Assembly: GCA_036557365.1 (NCBI GenBank)
Contig: DATBHR010000055.1
Location: 62,001-126,000 of the forward strand
Length of the DNA stretch: 64,000 nucleotides
Origin: DATKHR01 sp036557365
GTDB lineage: Bacteria > Acidobacteriota > Vicinamibacteria > Vicinamibacterales > CAVVIG01
Reading direction: 5' to 3'
A model generated the notes under the pieces. The model worked only from the letters and a program-made list of their open reading frames with translations, was not told where the DNA came from and did no database searches. The position numbers were made by a program, and so were the translations under genes. Below are positions 52,569-61,317 of this stretch, in pieces; position 1 is the first letter of the stretch; every line of letters begins with the position of its first letter.

Positions 52569-53894
52569 ATGTCTGTCCTCGTCCGCGGCGGCACGGTCCT
52601 GACGCTCAACGATCGCTTCGACGTGATCGACGGCGACGTGTCGATTCGCGACGGTGTGATCGCGGAGATCGCGTCGAACATCGCGGGACCGCACGACCAA
52701 GTCATCGAAGCACGCGGCGGGTACGTGCTGCCGGGTTTCGTGCAGACGCACATCCATCTCTGTCAGACGCTTTTTCGCGGGTTCGCCGACGATCTGCCGC
52801 TGATGGACTGGCTGCGCGCGCGCGTCTGGCCGATGGAAGCCGCCCACTCGCCCGACACGCTGCGGTCCGCCGTCCGCCTGGCCACGACGGAACTGCTCGC
52901 AACCGGCACGACGTCCGTGTTGACGATGGAAACGGTGCATGACACGGATGTCGTGTTCGAAGCCGTCGAAGAGAGCGGGATGCGCGCGACGATCGGCAAA
53001 TGCATGATGGACCTCGCGTCCGACGTGCCCATCAGGCTGCGTGAACGCACCCACGACTCTGTCGACGAGAGCCTCGCCATCCACAAGCGCTGGCATGGAC
53101 GTGCGGGCGGCCGCCTGCGAGCCGCGTTCGCGCCGCGCTTTGCCGTGTCGTGCTCGCGCGCGCTGCTCGAATCTGTGGCCGCGCTGTCCCGCGACCATCA
53201 GGCGCTCGTTCACACGCACGCGTCGGAATCGCGAGACGAGCTCGCGATCGTCAACACGCTGTCCGGTGGACTGACGAATCTCGAGTACCTGGCGAGCCTC
53301 CACCTGGCATCCCCGCGCCTTTGCACGGCGCACTGCGTGTGGGTGGACGAACGCGAGCAGCACCTGATGGCCGACCACGAGGTCAAGGTGATGCACTGCC
53401 CCGGCTCGAACCTGAAGCTCGGATCGGGCGTGGCGCCCGTCCACGAAATGCGCGCGCTGGGCATCACCGTGTCGCTCGGCGCGGATGGCGCCGCCTGCAA
53501 CAACCGCCTCGACATGTTCGACGAGATGCGGCTCGCCGCCGTCCTTCAGGCGATGAGGCGCGCGCCAGGCGCGCTGCCGGCCCGAGACGTCGTGTGGATG
53601 GCCACTCGCGACGGCGCTCGCACACTGGGCCTCGAGCAGGAGATCGGCTCAATCGAAGCGGGCAAACGTGCCGATATCATCGTCGTGGACCGCGACCGTC
53701 CGCACATGGCGACGGGACCCGATCCGTATTCGACACTCGTCTATTCAGCCCGCGGCACCGACGTCAGGACGACGATTGTGGACGGCAAGGTGCTGGTGAA
53801 CGACTTCGAGCCGGTGCGCGTCGATCGTATGGAGGTCGCCGTCGACGCACGCCGCTCGGCGCGAGCGCTCGCGACTCGTGCCGGCATCCGGTGA
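52569..53894 (+). CDS. TRZ/ATZ-type amidohydrolase (deoxyadenosine/MTA/guanine deaminase-like)
   Basis: The 441-residue metal-dependent deaminase has the metal motif TH-x-H-L (QTHIHLCQTLFRG near 60-72), a later HTHASES, TAHCVWV and the terminal Asp in SLGADGAACNNRLDMF. These features fit the ATZ/TRZ branch that deaminates 5'-deoxyadenosine, methylthioadenosine, S-adenosylhomocysteine or guanine. Substrate cannot be settled from sequence alone. The heptamer array takes the place of the leader, so its translation signal is unusual. Confidence 0.9.
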   Translation: MSVLVRGGTVLTLNDRFDVIDGDVSIRDGVIAEIASNIAGPHDQVIEARGGYVLPGFVQTHIHLCQTLFRGFADDLPLMDWLRARVWPMEAAHSPDTLRSAVRLATTELLATGTTSVLTMETVHDTDVVFEAVEESGMRATIGKCMMDLASDVPIRLRERTHDSVDESLAIHKRWHGRAGGRLRAAFAPRFAVSCSRALLESVAALSRDHQALVHTHASESRDELAIVNTLSGGLTNLEYLASLHLASPRLCTAHCVWVDEREQHLMADHEVKVMHCPGSNLKLGSGVAPVHEMRALGITVSLGADGAACNNRLDMFDEMRLAAVLQAMRRAPGALPARDVVWMATRDGARTLGLEQEIGSIEAGKRADIIVVDRDRPHMATGPDPYSTLVYSARGTDVRTTIVDGKVLVNDFEPVRVDRMEVAVDARRSARALATRAGIR

Positions 53895-53923
53895 TCCTGA
53901 AGAGCCGTCAGTCTTTCACGTTG

Positions 53924-53929
53924 TATAAT
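53924..53929 (+). promoter_or_regulatory. -10 element of the hrcA operon
   Basis: A perfect TATAAT stands 4 bp before the CIRCE element, so the start of transcription lies inside CIRCE. No strong -35 is visible at the expected distance. Confidence 0.65.
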
Positions 53930-53933
53930 GACG

Positions 53934-53960
53934 TTAGCACTCCCCGGTAATGAGTGCTAA
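53934..53960. promoter_or_regulatory. CIRCE operator (HrcA binding site)
   Basis: A perfect 9-9-9 element: TTAGCACTC, a 9-nt spacer CCCGGTAAT, and GAGTGCTAA. It matches the CIRCE consensus exactly and lies between the -10 and the hrcA start, so HrcA should autorepress this operon until heat stress. Confidence 0.97.
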
Positions 53961-53993
53961 AGAGAAGCCTCCGGGAATCTGTCACTTCTGCGC

Positions 53994-55031
53994 ATGCAGG
54001 ATAACCACGAACGGTCCAGACGTGTCCTCGCGGCGCTCGTACGCGAGTTCATCACATCGGGCGAACCGGTGGCGTCGTCGGTGCTCGTCACCGCCGCAGG
54101 ACTCGGCGTCTCGTCGGCAACCGTGCGAAACATCCTCGCCGCGCTCGAACAGGAAGGGTTCGTTCAGCAGCCACATACCTCGGCAGGACGCGTCCCGACC
54201 GATCGCGGCTACCGCTTCTACGTCGATCTGCTGCTCGAGACCAAGCGACCCGGCCGCACCGCGACAGCAGTGGAAGCGCGCCTGCGCCGCGAGGCGAGCG
54301 ATTGCCACATCGAAACCGTGCTCCCGCAGGTGTCGCACGTGCTGTCGCGCGCGTCCCGAACCGTCGGGTTCGCGGTCCGATCGCGAAACGAAGCGGCGGT
54401 CTTCGAGCGCGTCGAGTTCGTGCCGCTCACTGCAACGCGCGTCCTCGTGGTCATCGTGGCGCGTGGCGGCGACGTGCTCCAGAAAGTGATCGACACGGGC
54501 GAGCCGCTGCCGTCGGACGACCTTCGGCACGCCGCCAGCTATTTGAACGCGGAGTTCTCGGGCCTGCCGATGCACGCGGCACGCGAGGCCGTGCTCGAGC
54601 GCATCGACGAAGAGCGGCTGATGTACGACGCGTTGAAGGCGCGCGCCTTGCGCCTCGCGAGCTCGACCTTCGCGGATCTCCCGGACGACCGCATGATCTA
54701 CGTCGACGGCACCGCGTCGCTGCTCGACGATGGATCCGGCCTGACGCTTGCGATGCTTCAGGCATTGCTGGCGATGATCGAAGAGAAGCAGAAGCTGCTG
54801 AGCATCTTGAACGCGTACATCGACGGACCCGGACTGACAGTCGTCATCGGCGCGGAACATCTGGATCCGAGCCTGCGGCCGTTCAGCCTCGTCGCGTCGA
54901 CCTACGATGACGGCACGCGATCGGGAACGGTCGGGGTGATCGGACCGACGCGCATGCGATATTCACGCGCCATCGCCGTTGTCGATGGTGCAGCGCAGGC
55001 GGTCTCCCGCGTCCTGCGCGACCCCAGTTAA
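53994..55031 (+). CDS. hrcA: Heat-inducible transcription repressor HrcA
   Basis: The 345-residue repressor has the N-terminal winged helix (VREFITSGEPVASSVLVTAA, VSSATVRNILAALEQEGF, HTSAGRVPTDRGYRFYVD) and a GAF-like dimerisation domain ending in a conserved MRYSRAIAVVDG region. It should bind the CIRCE site directly upstream. It is followed by grpE after 7 bp. Confidence 0.97.
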   Translation: MQDNHERSRRVLAALVREFITSGEPVASSVLVTAAGLGVSSATVRNILAALEQEGFVQQPHTSAGRVPTDRGYRFYVDLLLETKRPGRTATAVEARLRREASDCHIETVLPQVSHVLSRASRTVGFAVRSRNEAAVFERVEFVPLTATRVLVVIVARGGDVLQKVIDTGEPLPSDDLRHAASYLNAEFSGLPMHAAREAVLERIDEERLMYDALKARALRLASSTFADLPDDRMIYVDGTASLLDDGSGLTLAMLQALLAMIEEKQKLLSILNAYIDGPGLTVVIGAEHLDPSLRPFSLVASTYDDGTRSGTVGVIGPTRMRYSRAIAVVDGAAQAVSRVLRDPS

Positions 55032-55038
55032 GAAAGCC

Positions 55039-55539
55039 ATGAGTGACGAACCTGTGACCCAGCCGGTGGAAACACCGGCGCCGGAGCCCCAGCCGGCTGC
55101 CGACCTGCAGCGCGAGCGCGACGATTACTACGACCGATGGGTCCGCAAAGCGGCGGAGTTCGACAACTACCGCCGCCGTGTCGAGAAGGAACGGCGCGAG
55201 CATGCGGACCGCGCCGTTGTCGATCTGTTGCTCGAGTTATTGCTCGTGGTCGATGACTTCGATCGCGCGCTCACGGTGGATGCCGGCGAAGGCGCCGCCG
55301 CGTACCGAAAAGGCGTCGAGCTCATCGACACCAAGCTGCACGATCTGCTGAAAAAGAGCGGCGTGAAGGCGATCGAGGCGATCGGCAAAGACTTCGACCC
55401 GAACGTCCATCAGGCGGTCGTCCAGGAGCCCAGCGAAGGCCATCGTGATGGCGAAGTCATCGACGAGCTCCGCAAGGGCTACATGATCGGCGACCGTCTC
55501 CTTCGTCCGGCGATGGTGAAAGTGGCGAAGGCATCGTGA
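55039..55539 (+). CDS. grpE: Nucleotide exchange factor GrpE
   Basis: The 166-residue protein has a long N-terminal coiled coil (RERDDYYDRWVRKAAEFDNY, then RRRVEKERREHADRAVVDLL) and the C-terminal beta domain (GKDFDPNVHQAVVQEPSEGH, LRKGYMIGDRLLRPAMVKVA). It releases ADP from DnaK. The ATG at 55039 is the natural start; upstream frame lies in hrcA. Its end overlaps dnaJ by GTGA. Confidence 0.97.
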   Translation: MSDEPVTQPVETPAPEPQPAADLQRERDDYYDRWVRKAAEFDNYRRRVEKERREHADRAVVDLLLELLLVVDDFDRALTVDAGEGAAAYRKGVELIDTKLHDLLKKSGVKAIEAIGKDFDPNVHQAVVQEPSEGHRDGEVIDELRKGYMIGDRLLRPAMVKVAKAS

Positions 55540-56684
55540 CGAAGCTCGATTACTACGAAGTTCTCGGCGTCACGCGATCGGCCGCCGACGGCGAGATCAA
55601 GAGCGCGTACCGCAAGCTCGCGATGAAATATCACCCGGATCGCAATCCGGGCGACAAAGCCGCGGAAGAAAAGTTCAAGCAGGCGGCCGAAGCCTACGCG
55701 GTCCTCGCGGACGGTGAAAAGCGATCGTTGTACGACCGGTTCGGCCACGCGGGCGTCAGCTCCGCGGCGGGCGCGGGCGGCGGATTCGATCCGAACGTCT
55801 TCAACGGCTTCGAGGACATCCTCGGCGGACTCGGCGACATCTTCGGCTTCGGCGATCTCTTCGGCGGCGGACGGCGTCGCGGCGGTCCGCAGCGCGGGGC
55901 GGATCTGCGCTACGACCTCGAAATCACGTTCGAGGAAGCGGCCAACGGCGCAGAGACCGTCGTCCAGATTCCGCGGCAGGAGAACTGCGACACGTGCGGC
56001 GGATCAGGCGCGGCGCCGGGCACCTCGCCGATGATCTGCCCGCAATGCCGCGGACAGGGACAGGTTCGCTTCCAGCAGGGCTTCTTCACCGTCGCGCGCA
56101 CGTGCCCGCAGTGCCGCGGCGCCGGCAAGGTCGTGACCTCACCGTGCCACACCTGCCGCGGTGCCGGACGCATTTCGCGCGAGCGCAAGCTGACGGTGAA
56201 GATTCCGCCCGGTATCGCGACGGGACAGCAGTTGCGTCTGCAAGGCGAAGGCGAGTCGGGTGTGCTCGGCGGTCCGGCCGGCAACCTCTACGTCGTCATC
56301 CAGGTGCAGGAGCACGAATTCTTCAGGCGCGACGGCAACAATCTTTTCTGCGAGATTCCCGTCAACTTCACCACCGTCGCGCTCGGCGGCGAGATCCAGG
56401 TGCCGACGCTCGATGGCTCAGAGCCGGTGAAAGTTCCGGAAGGCACGCAAACCGGCACGACGCTGCGCCTGCGCGGCAAGGGGATGCCGGACGTCAACGG
56501 CCGCGGACGCGGCGATCTGTTCGCGACGGTCCAGGTCCACACGCCGAAGAAGCTCACGAAAGATCAGCGCAAGCTTCTCGAGCAGCTGTCGGACGTGCTG
56601 CCCAAGGAGAAGTTCGAGCCTCGCGCCCGCCACGACGAGGACGAACGGAACCTGTTCGATCGCGTGAAGGACATGTTCGGCTGA
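55536..56684 (+). CDS. dnaJ: Chaperone DnaJ
   Basis: The 382-residue co-chaperone has a J domain with HPD at 33-35, a Gly/Phe-rich region (about 75-115), and a zinc domain with four CxxCxGxG-type repeats (CDTCGGSG, CPQCRGQG, CPQCRGAG, CHTCRGAG). Client-binding C-terminal domains follow. It begins at GTG 55536, overlapping grpE. No dnaK lies in the operon, so DnaK must be encoded elsewhere. Confidence 0.98.
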   Translation: MTKLDYYEVLGVTRSAADGEIKSAYRKLAMKYHPDRNPGDKAAEEKFKQAAEAYAVLADGEKRSLYDRFGHAGVSSAAGAGGGFDPNVFNGFEDILGGLGDIFGFGDLFGGGRRRGGPQRGADLRYDLEITFEEAANGAETVVQIPRQENCDTCGGSGAAPGTSPMICPQCRGQGQVRFQQGFFTVARTCPQCRGAGKVVTSPCHTCRGAGRISRERKLTVKIPPGIATGQQLRLQGEGESGVLGGPAGNLYVVIQVQEHEFFRRDGNNLFCEIPVNFTTVALGGEIQVPTLDGSEPVKVPEGTQTGTTLRLRGKGMPDVNGRGRGDLFATVQVHTPKKLTKDQRKLLEQLSDVLPKEKFEPRARHDEDERNLFDRVKDMFG

Positions 56685-56693
56685 CGCACGCGC

Positions 56694-57497
56694 GTGAACA
56701 CCTATCCGGCGCTCGACCTCCTCACTGACGACCCGGACCTGCTCTACCCCAGGCTCGACGACTTCGGCCCGACGGCGATCGAAGACCTGTGCGGCGGCAT
56801 CCGTGTCTTCTTCCCGACGCCTGAAGCGCGCGACAACGCGCGCACCGCGCTGATCCAGATCTGCTCCGCGTCGGCCATCGATGTGCCGGACGAGGATTGG
56901 GCCCGCCGATCACAGGAGCACCTCGAGCCCGTCACCGTTGGACGCGTCACCATCCGTCCGCGACAGACCGAGGACCGCGCTTCATCCAACGGCATCTCAA
57001 TCGTGATCGAACCGTCCATGGGTTTCGGAACGGGTCATCATGCGACGACCAGGTTGTGCCTCGCCGCAATGCAGACGTTCGATCTCGCCGGCAAGTCAGT
57101 GCTGGACGTCGGGACGGGATCAGGGGTCCTGGCCATCGCCGGCGTGTTGCTGGGCGCACGCGCCGCAACGGGCGTGGACGTTGACCCGGACGCCATCCAG
57201 TCCGCGATCACGAGTCTGTCCCTCAACCCGTCGGCGGCTGCCGTCATGTTTGTCACCGCCGACTACCGGACAACGCCGCTGCCGCCGGCCGACGTCGTCA
57301 CCGCGAATCTGACCGGCGCCTTACTGGCTCGTTCGGCGAAGGAGATCTCTCGTCTCGTCGCACCGAACGGTGCGCTCGTTCTGAGCGGCGTGATGACGAG
57401 CGAGCGCGACGAGGTCGTGCGCGCATTCGATTCGTTGCCCCTGGTCTGGGAGCGCAACGAAGACGAATGGGTCGGTCTCGTGATGAAAAAATCGTGA
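56694..57497 (+). CDS. prmA: Ribosomal protein L11 methyltransferase-like
   Basis: The 267-residue SAM-dependent enzyme has EPSMGFGTGHHATTRLCL and the SAM motif SVLDVGTGSGVLAIAG, then VDVDPDAIQSA and the catalytic-loop DVVTANLTGALL (where NxxA is usual). PrmA trimethylates ribosomal protein L11. It follows dnaJ after 9 bp, a common arrangement. The usual neighbour rsmE is 1.8 kb away on the other strand. Confidence 0.92.
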   Translation: MNTYPALDLLTDDPDLLYPRLDDFGPTAIEDLCGGIRVFFPTPEARDNARTALIQICSASAIDVPDEDWARRSQEHLEPVTVGRVTIRPRQTEDRASSNGISIVIEPSMGFGTGHHATTRLCLAAMQTFDLAGKSVLDVGTGSGVLAIAGVLLGARAATGVDVDPDAIQSAITSLSLNPSAAAVMFVTADYRTTPLPPADVVTANLTGALLARSAKEISRLVAPNGALVLSGVMTSERDEVVRAFDSLPLVWERNEDEWVGLVMKKS

Positions 57498-57538
57498 CAG
57501 ACAACCTCGACGGCCATTCCCCTGTCTAATTGGATGCG

Positions 57539-59338
57539 ATGACTGCAGGGCGGCGCGCGATTCTGTTGGCCGTGATGACGAGCACCGTGGCGTTCGGCTA
57601 CGGCGCGACCGCCGCTGCCCGAGTCGACGCCACCCCCGCCCAACAAGGCGCCGCAACCTCTCGTCCGCCCGCGCGCGATACCTCGGCGCGGCCGCAGGAC
57701 CAGCTGCAGGCACCTACGGCACGAATCACCGGCCGTGTCCTCGCCAGCGACAACGGCCGTCCGGTCAAACGCGCGCGTGTGTCGATCAACGCCGCGGAAC
57801 TCGGCGGCGGACGCGGCACGCTGACCGACGATGCCGGCAGCTTCGACTTCACGGAACTGCCGGCAGGCCGCTACACCATCACCGCATCGAAGTCAGGCTT
57901 CGTCTCGCTCTCCTACGGACAGCGCCGTCCGCTGCAGGCCGGAACGCCGCTGCAGCTCGCCGACGGGCAGCAGCTGCGCAACGTGGATTTTCAGCTGCCG
58001 CGCGGCAGCGCCATCGCCGGACGCGTGCTCGACGAGGACGGCGAGCCGATGCCGGGCGTCTCGGTGCGCGTGATGCGCTATCAGTACCTGCAGGGCGATC
58101 GACGTCTCGTCGGCGCCGGCGGCGGACAGACCGACGACAAAGGTCAGTACCGCGTCTGGGGATTGATGCCGGGCGACTACTACGTGAACGCGACCGCTCG
58201 ACCGGCGCTGCCCGGAGGCCCGATGGCCTTCAACGGCCGCGGAGGCGGCGGGCGCGGCGGTCCTGCAGCGTTCGGACGCGGGGGCAGCACCGCGGGCGCT
58301 GATTCCGAAACGATGAATTACGCGCCGACGTACTACCCGGGGACCGCGTCGGTGAACGACGCGAAAGCGATCACCGTCGGCCTCAGCCAGGAACTGCTCG
58401 ACATCAACTTCGGCATGCAGCTCGTGCGGACGTCGCGGGTGTCGGGACGTGTGACGAATCCGGACGGCTCGCCGGTGACGAACGGTCAGATCAACATGAC
58501 GCTCGACGTCGGCCGCGGTGGCAACCAGATTGGCGCGACGCTCGGCGGGCGGATCATGTGGGACGGCAGCTTCAGCATCAGCAACGTCGCTCCCGGTCGT
58601 TACCTGTTGCGCGCACGTGGCAACGACTCGGCCGCGCCACAGTTCGCCGTCGTTCCGGTCACGGTGAATGGCGCCGACGTCAACGACCTGTCGCTCGCCC
58701 TCGCGGTCGGCGCGCGTCTGGCGGGCACGGTCGTATTCCCATCAGCGGCGACCGACCCGCCCGACGCATCGCAATTCCGAATCACGGCGCCGTCGACCGA
58801 CGCCGCTTCGTTCGGACCGCAATCGAACGCGCGGCTCGACAAGGACTTCAAGTTCGTCCTCGACGGCGTTCCGGCTGGCTCCCACTTCATTCGATCGGCT
58901 GGCAACGCACGCGGCTGGACCCTGAAATCAGTCAGCATCGGCGGCCGCGACGTCACCGATGTGCCGATCGAGCTCCGCAGCGGCGACACCGTTGGCAACA
59001 TCACGATCACCTTCACCGACAAGGTGAACGAGATCAACGGCACCATCGTCGACGACCAGGGACGGCCGGCGTCGGAATACACGGTGCTCGCCTTTTCCAC
59101 GGACGCGTCGCTGTGGCGGCCGCAATCGCGCCAGATCGCGACGGCCCGGCCTGACCAGACCGGCCAGTATCGAATCCGCACGCTCCCTTCGGGCGAGTAC
59201 TACGTCGTGACCGTCGATCCTGCGGAACAGGGCGAATGGTTCGAGCCGGCGTACCTCGAGGAGCACCGGGCGGGTGCGTTCCGCGTCACGCTGGCCGAAG
59301 GCGACGTGAAGACGCAGGATTTCAAAATCCGCCAGTAG
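57539..59338 (+). CDS. Secreted carboxypeptidase-regulatory-like beta-sandwich protein
   Basis: The 599-residue exported protein has a signal peptide (about 1-27) and a short disordered segment. At least four CarboxypepD_reg-type beta units follow, marked by ITGRVLASDNGRPV, IAGRVLDEDGEPMPGVSVRV, SGRVTNPDGSPVTNG and INGTIVDDQGRPASEY. Closing strands such as LPAGRYTITASKSGF and LPSGEYYVVTVDP recur. A Gly/Arg-rich insert lies near 230-260. It probably has an adhesive or surface role. The ATG at 57539 is preferred to the TTG at 57530. Confidence 0.88.
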   Translation: MTAGRRAILLAVMTSTVAFGYGATAAARVDATPAQQGAATSRPPARDTSARPQDQLQAPTARITGRVLASDNGRPVKRARVSINAAELGGGRGTLTDDAGSFDFTELPAGRYTITASKSGFVSLSYGQRRPLQAGTPLQLADGQQLRNVDFQLPRGSAIAGRVLDEDGEPMPGVSVRVMRYQYLQGDRRLVGAGGGQTDDKGQYRVWGLMPGDYYVNATARPALPGGPMAFNGRGGGGRGGPAAFGRGGSTAGADSETMNYAPTYYPGTASVNDAKAITVGLSQELLDINFGMQLVRTSRVSGRVTNPDGSPVTNGQINMTLDVGRGGNQIGATLGGRIMWDGSFSISNVAPGRYLLRARGNDSAAPQFAVVPVTVNGADVNDLSLALAVGARLAGTVVFPSAATDPPDASQFRITAPSTDAASFGPQSNARLDKDFKFVLDGVPAGSHFIRSAGNARGWTLKSVSIGGRDVTDVPIELRSGDTVGNITITFTDKVNEINGTIVDDQGRPASEYTVLAFSTDASLWRPQSRQIATARPDQTGQYRIRTLPSGEYYVVTVDPAEQGEWFEPAYLEEHRAGAFRVTLAEGDVKTQDFKIRQ

Positions 59339-59345
59339 TTCGCGC

Positions 59346-60086
59346 CTACAGGTCGCCCCAGAGAAACTGCAGTACGCTGATCGCCGCGACCGGAACGGCG
59401 TCGGCACGCAGCGTTCGATGTCCGAGCGTGATCGTCCGGACGCCCGCGGCTCGCGCCGCTTCCACTTCCGCCGCGGTCCAGCCGCCTTCCGGTCCCACGA
59501 GCAGCGCGGCGTCCCCCGGTGCGCGATCGCGCTCGAGGTCCGAGAGCGCCTCGGCACCGTTTGCCGTCGAAGGCTCGACCAGCATTAACCGCAGCGCCGG
59601 CTTCGGCTCGTGCAGATACGTCTCGAGCGTCAGCGGGATACGGACTTCGGGCAGCGTCGCGCGCCGTGACTGCTTGACCGATGCGAGCGCCACGCGCTGC
59701 CAGCGATCGATTCTCGCGCTCCGCATCAACGCGGCGACGGTCGATTCGGTCCGCGTGGTCACGAGCGGCTGGACGGCGAACACGCCGAGCATCACCGCGT
59801 CGCGGACGACGTCGTCCATCTTGTCCGTCTTGAGGACCGCCTGCACGAGCGTCAAGGGGACGACGGCCTCCGGCGCCGGCTCGATACGTTCGATCAACTG
59901 GACGCGGACGCTGCGCTTCGCCGATGCGGCGACTTTCGCGAGAAACTCGCCGCCGCGCCCGTCGAAGACCGCAACGGTGTCGCCGACCGCGAGCCGCAGC
60001 ACGCGCGTCAGATGTTCGGCCTCTTCGCGCGGCAGTTCGACGAGTTCGTCCCCGGGATCGAAAGCCGGCGCGAAGAACCGATGCAC
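59346..60086 (-). CDS. rsmE: 16S rRNA (uracil-1498-N3)-methyltransferase
   Basis: The 246-residue SPOUT methyltransferase has an N-terminal PUA-like domain (HLTRVLRLAVGDTVAVFDG) and the C-terminal knot region (LLVGPEGGWTAAEVEAARAA, TLGHRTLRADAVPVAAISVL). It methylates U1498 of 16S rRNA. It ends 7 bp from the convergent beta-sandwich gene, and its 5-prime side carries a long heptamer array. Confidence 0.96.
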   Translation of the reverse strand: MHRFFAPAFDPGDELVELPREEAEHLTRVLRLAVGDTVAVFDGRGGEFLAKVAASAKRSVRVQLIERIEPAPEAVVPLTLVQAVLKTDKMDDVVRDAVMLGVFAVQPLVTTRTESTVAALMRSARIDRWQRVALASVKQSRRATLPEVRIPLTLETYLHEPKPALRLMLVEPSTANGAEALSDLERDRAPGDAALLVGPEGGWTAAEVEAARAAGVRTITLGHRTLRADAVPVAAISVLQFLWGDL

Positions 60087-60143
60087 GAGGGGATTATATG
60101 TGGGCGAAACGACTCGGGTTCAGGATCGGTCTGGTCTCCGCGG

Positions 60144-60297
60144 ACAATCGGAACCCGCAATCCGAAATCGACAATCCAATCCGCAATCCGAAATCCGAAA
60201 TCCGAAATCCGACAATCCAATCCGCAATCCGCAATCGACCAATCCACAATCAATCCGCAATCCTCAATCCTCAATCCGCAATGCTTAATGTTGGTAT
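60144..60297. repeat. Degenerate heptamer array AATCCGN
   Basis: About 20 heptamer-length units occupy 154 bp, including perfect runs of AATCCGA and of AATCCTC. The array lies between the divergent rsmE and Ser/Thr kinase genes. It overlaps the possible ATG of the kinase at 60288, and the -10 TATACT follows almost at once. Confidence 0.88.
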
Positions 60298-60300
60298 ACT
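60295..60300 (+). promoter_or_regulatory. -10 element of the Ser/Thr kinase gene
   Basis: TATACT is followed by 8 nt and a GTG at 60309, which would put the transcription start on or beside that start codon (leaderless). The promoter's upstream part would be inside the heptamer array. Confidence 0.55.
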
Positions 60301-60308
60301 CGCCGCCG

Positions 60309-61307
60309 GTGTTCTTCCGCGGGCAAATCATCGGCAAGTACAAGATCCTTCAGACCATCGGCAGCGGCGGCTTCGGCACGGTCTACCTCGCCGAAGACAC
60401 GTGGATCGACAAGAAGGTTGCGCTGAAGGTTCCGCACAAGCAGAGCGTCGACTTTGGCGAGCTCCTCCGCGAACCGCGCCTGCTGGCCAGCCTCGATCAC
60501 CCGAACATCGTCACGATTCTCACGGCCGAGAAGCAGGAGAACATCTTCTTCATCGTGATGGAATTCGTCCCGGGCGAAACGCTCGAGGCGGTCATCGCGC
60601 GCGACGGCGCGCTCGACATTGCCCGCGCGCTCGACTACACGTGTCAGATCTGCAACGCCGTCGACCACGCGCATCGCCAGGGGATTCTGCATCGCGATCT
60701 CCGGCCGTCCAACGTGCTCGTCACGGACCGCGGACTGGCGAAGGTCGCCGACTTCGGCACGTCGCGCTTTCTCGAGATCGCAGCGCACGGGACGACGATC
60801 ATCGGCAGCCCGCCGTACATGGCGCCTGAGCAGTTTCAGGGCAAGGCGGTCTTTGCGTCGGACGTGTACTCGCTCGGCATCACGATGTATCAGATGCTGA
60901 CCGGCATGCTGCCGTACGAGTCGCCGACGCCCGCGGATCTCGACCGTCTGATGCGCGGCGACTTCCAGACCGGTCCGCGGCTGCGCAACCCGAAGGTGCC
61001 GAAATCGATCAACGAGATCGTGATCAAGGCGATGGCGCCGACGATCACCGCACGCTACCAGCGAGCGGGCGAGCTGCTCGAAGCCATCCGCGCCGCGCGA
61101 GACGTCGACGTCGTCGCGCCGCGGCGGCCCATACGTCCTTCGCGCTCGGCGCAGGCGGGATCGCCCGGCGTGACCGAAGCCGCCGAAGACATCCACGGAC
61201 GACTGCGTGCGGCGCGCGAAACGCCGCCACCGCGCTTCTGCTGGCACTGCCGCAAGCCGCTGCACGTGCGATCGGCGCGCTGCCCCTTCTGCGGCGAGAC
61301 CCAATAG
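60309..61307 (+). CDS. Hanks-type Ser/Thr protein kinase with C-terminal zinc ribbon
   Basis: The 332-residue kinase looks active: glycine loop G18-S-G-G-F-G23, K40 (ALKVPH), HRDLRPSN in the catalytic loop, DFG, and APEQF. The C-terminus has a short linker and a zinc ribbon (CWHCRKPL with CPFCGE). No membrane span or PASTA domain is present, so it is cytoplasmic. Start is uncertain: the GTG at 60309 fits a leaderless start; the ATG at 60288 lies in the repeat array and adds seven residues. Confidence 0.9.
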   Translation: MFFRGQIIGKYKILQTIGSGGFGTVYLAEDTWIDKKVALKVPHKQSVDFGELLREPRLLASLDHPNIVTILTAEKQENIFFIVMEFVPGETLEAVIARDGALDIARALDYTCQICNAVDHAHRQGILHRDLRPSNVLVTDRGLAKVADFGTSRFLEIAAHGTTIIGSPPYMAPEQFQGKAVFASDVYSLGITMYQMLTGMLPYESPTPADLDRLMRGDFQTGPRLRNPKVPKSINEIVIKAMAPTITARYQRAGELLEAIRAARDVDVVAPRRPIRPSRSAQAGSPGVTEAAEDIHGRLRAARETPPPRFCWHCRKPLHVRSARCPFCGETQ

Positions 61308-61317
61308 CGCAATAGCG

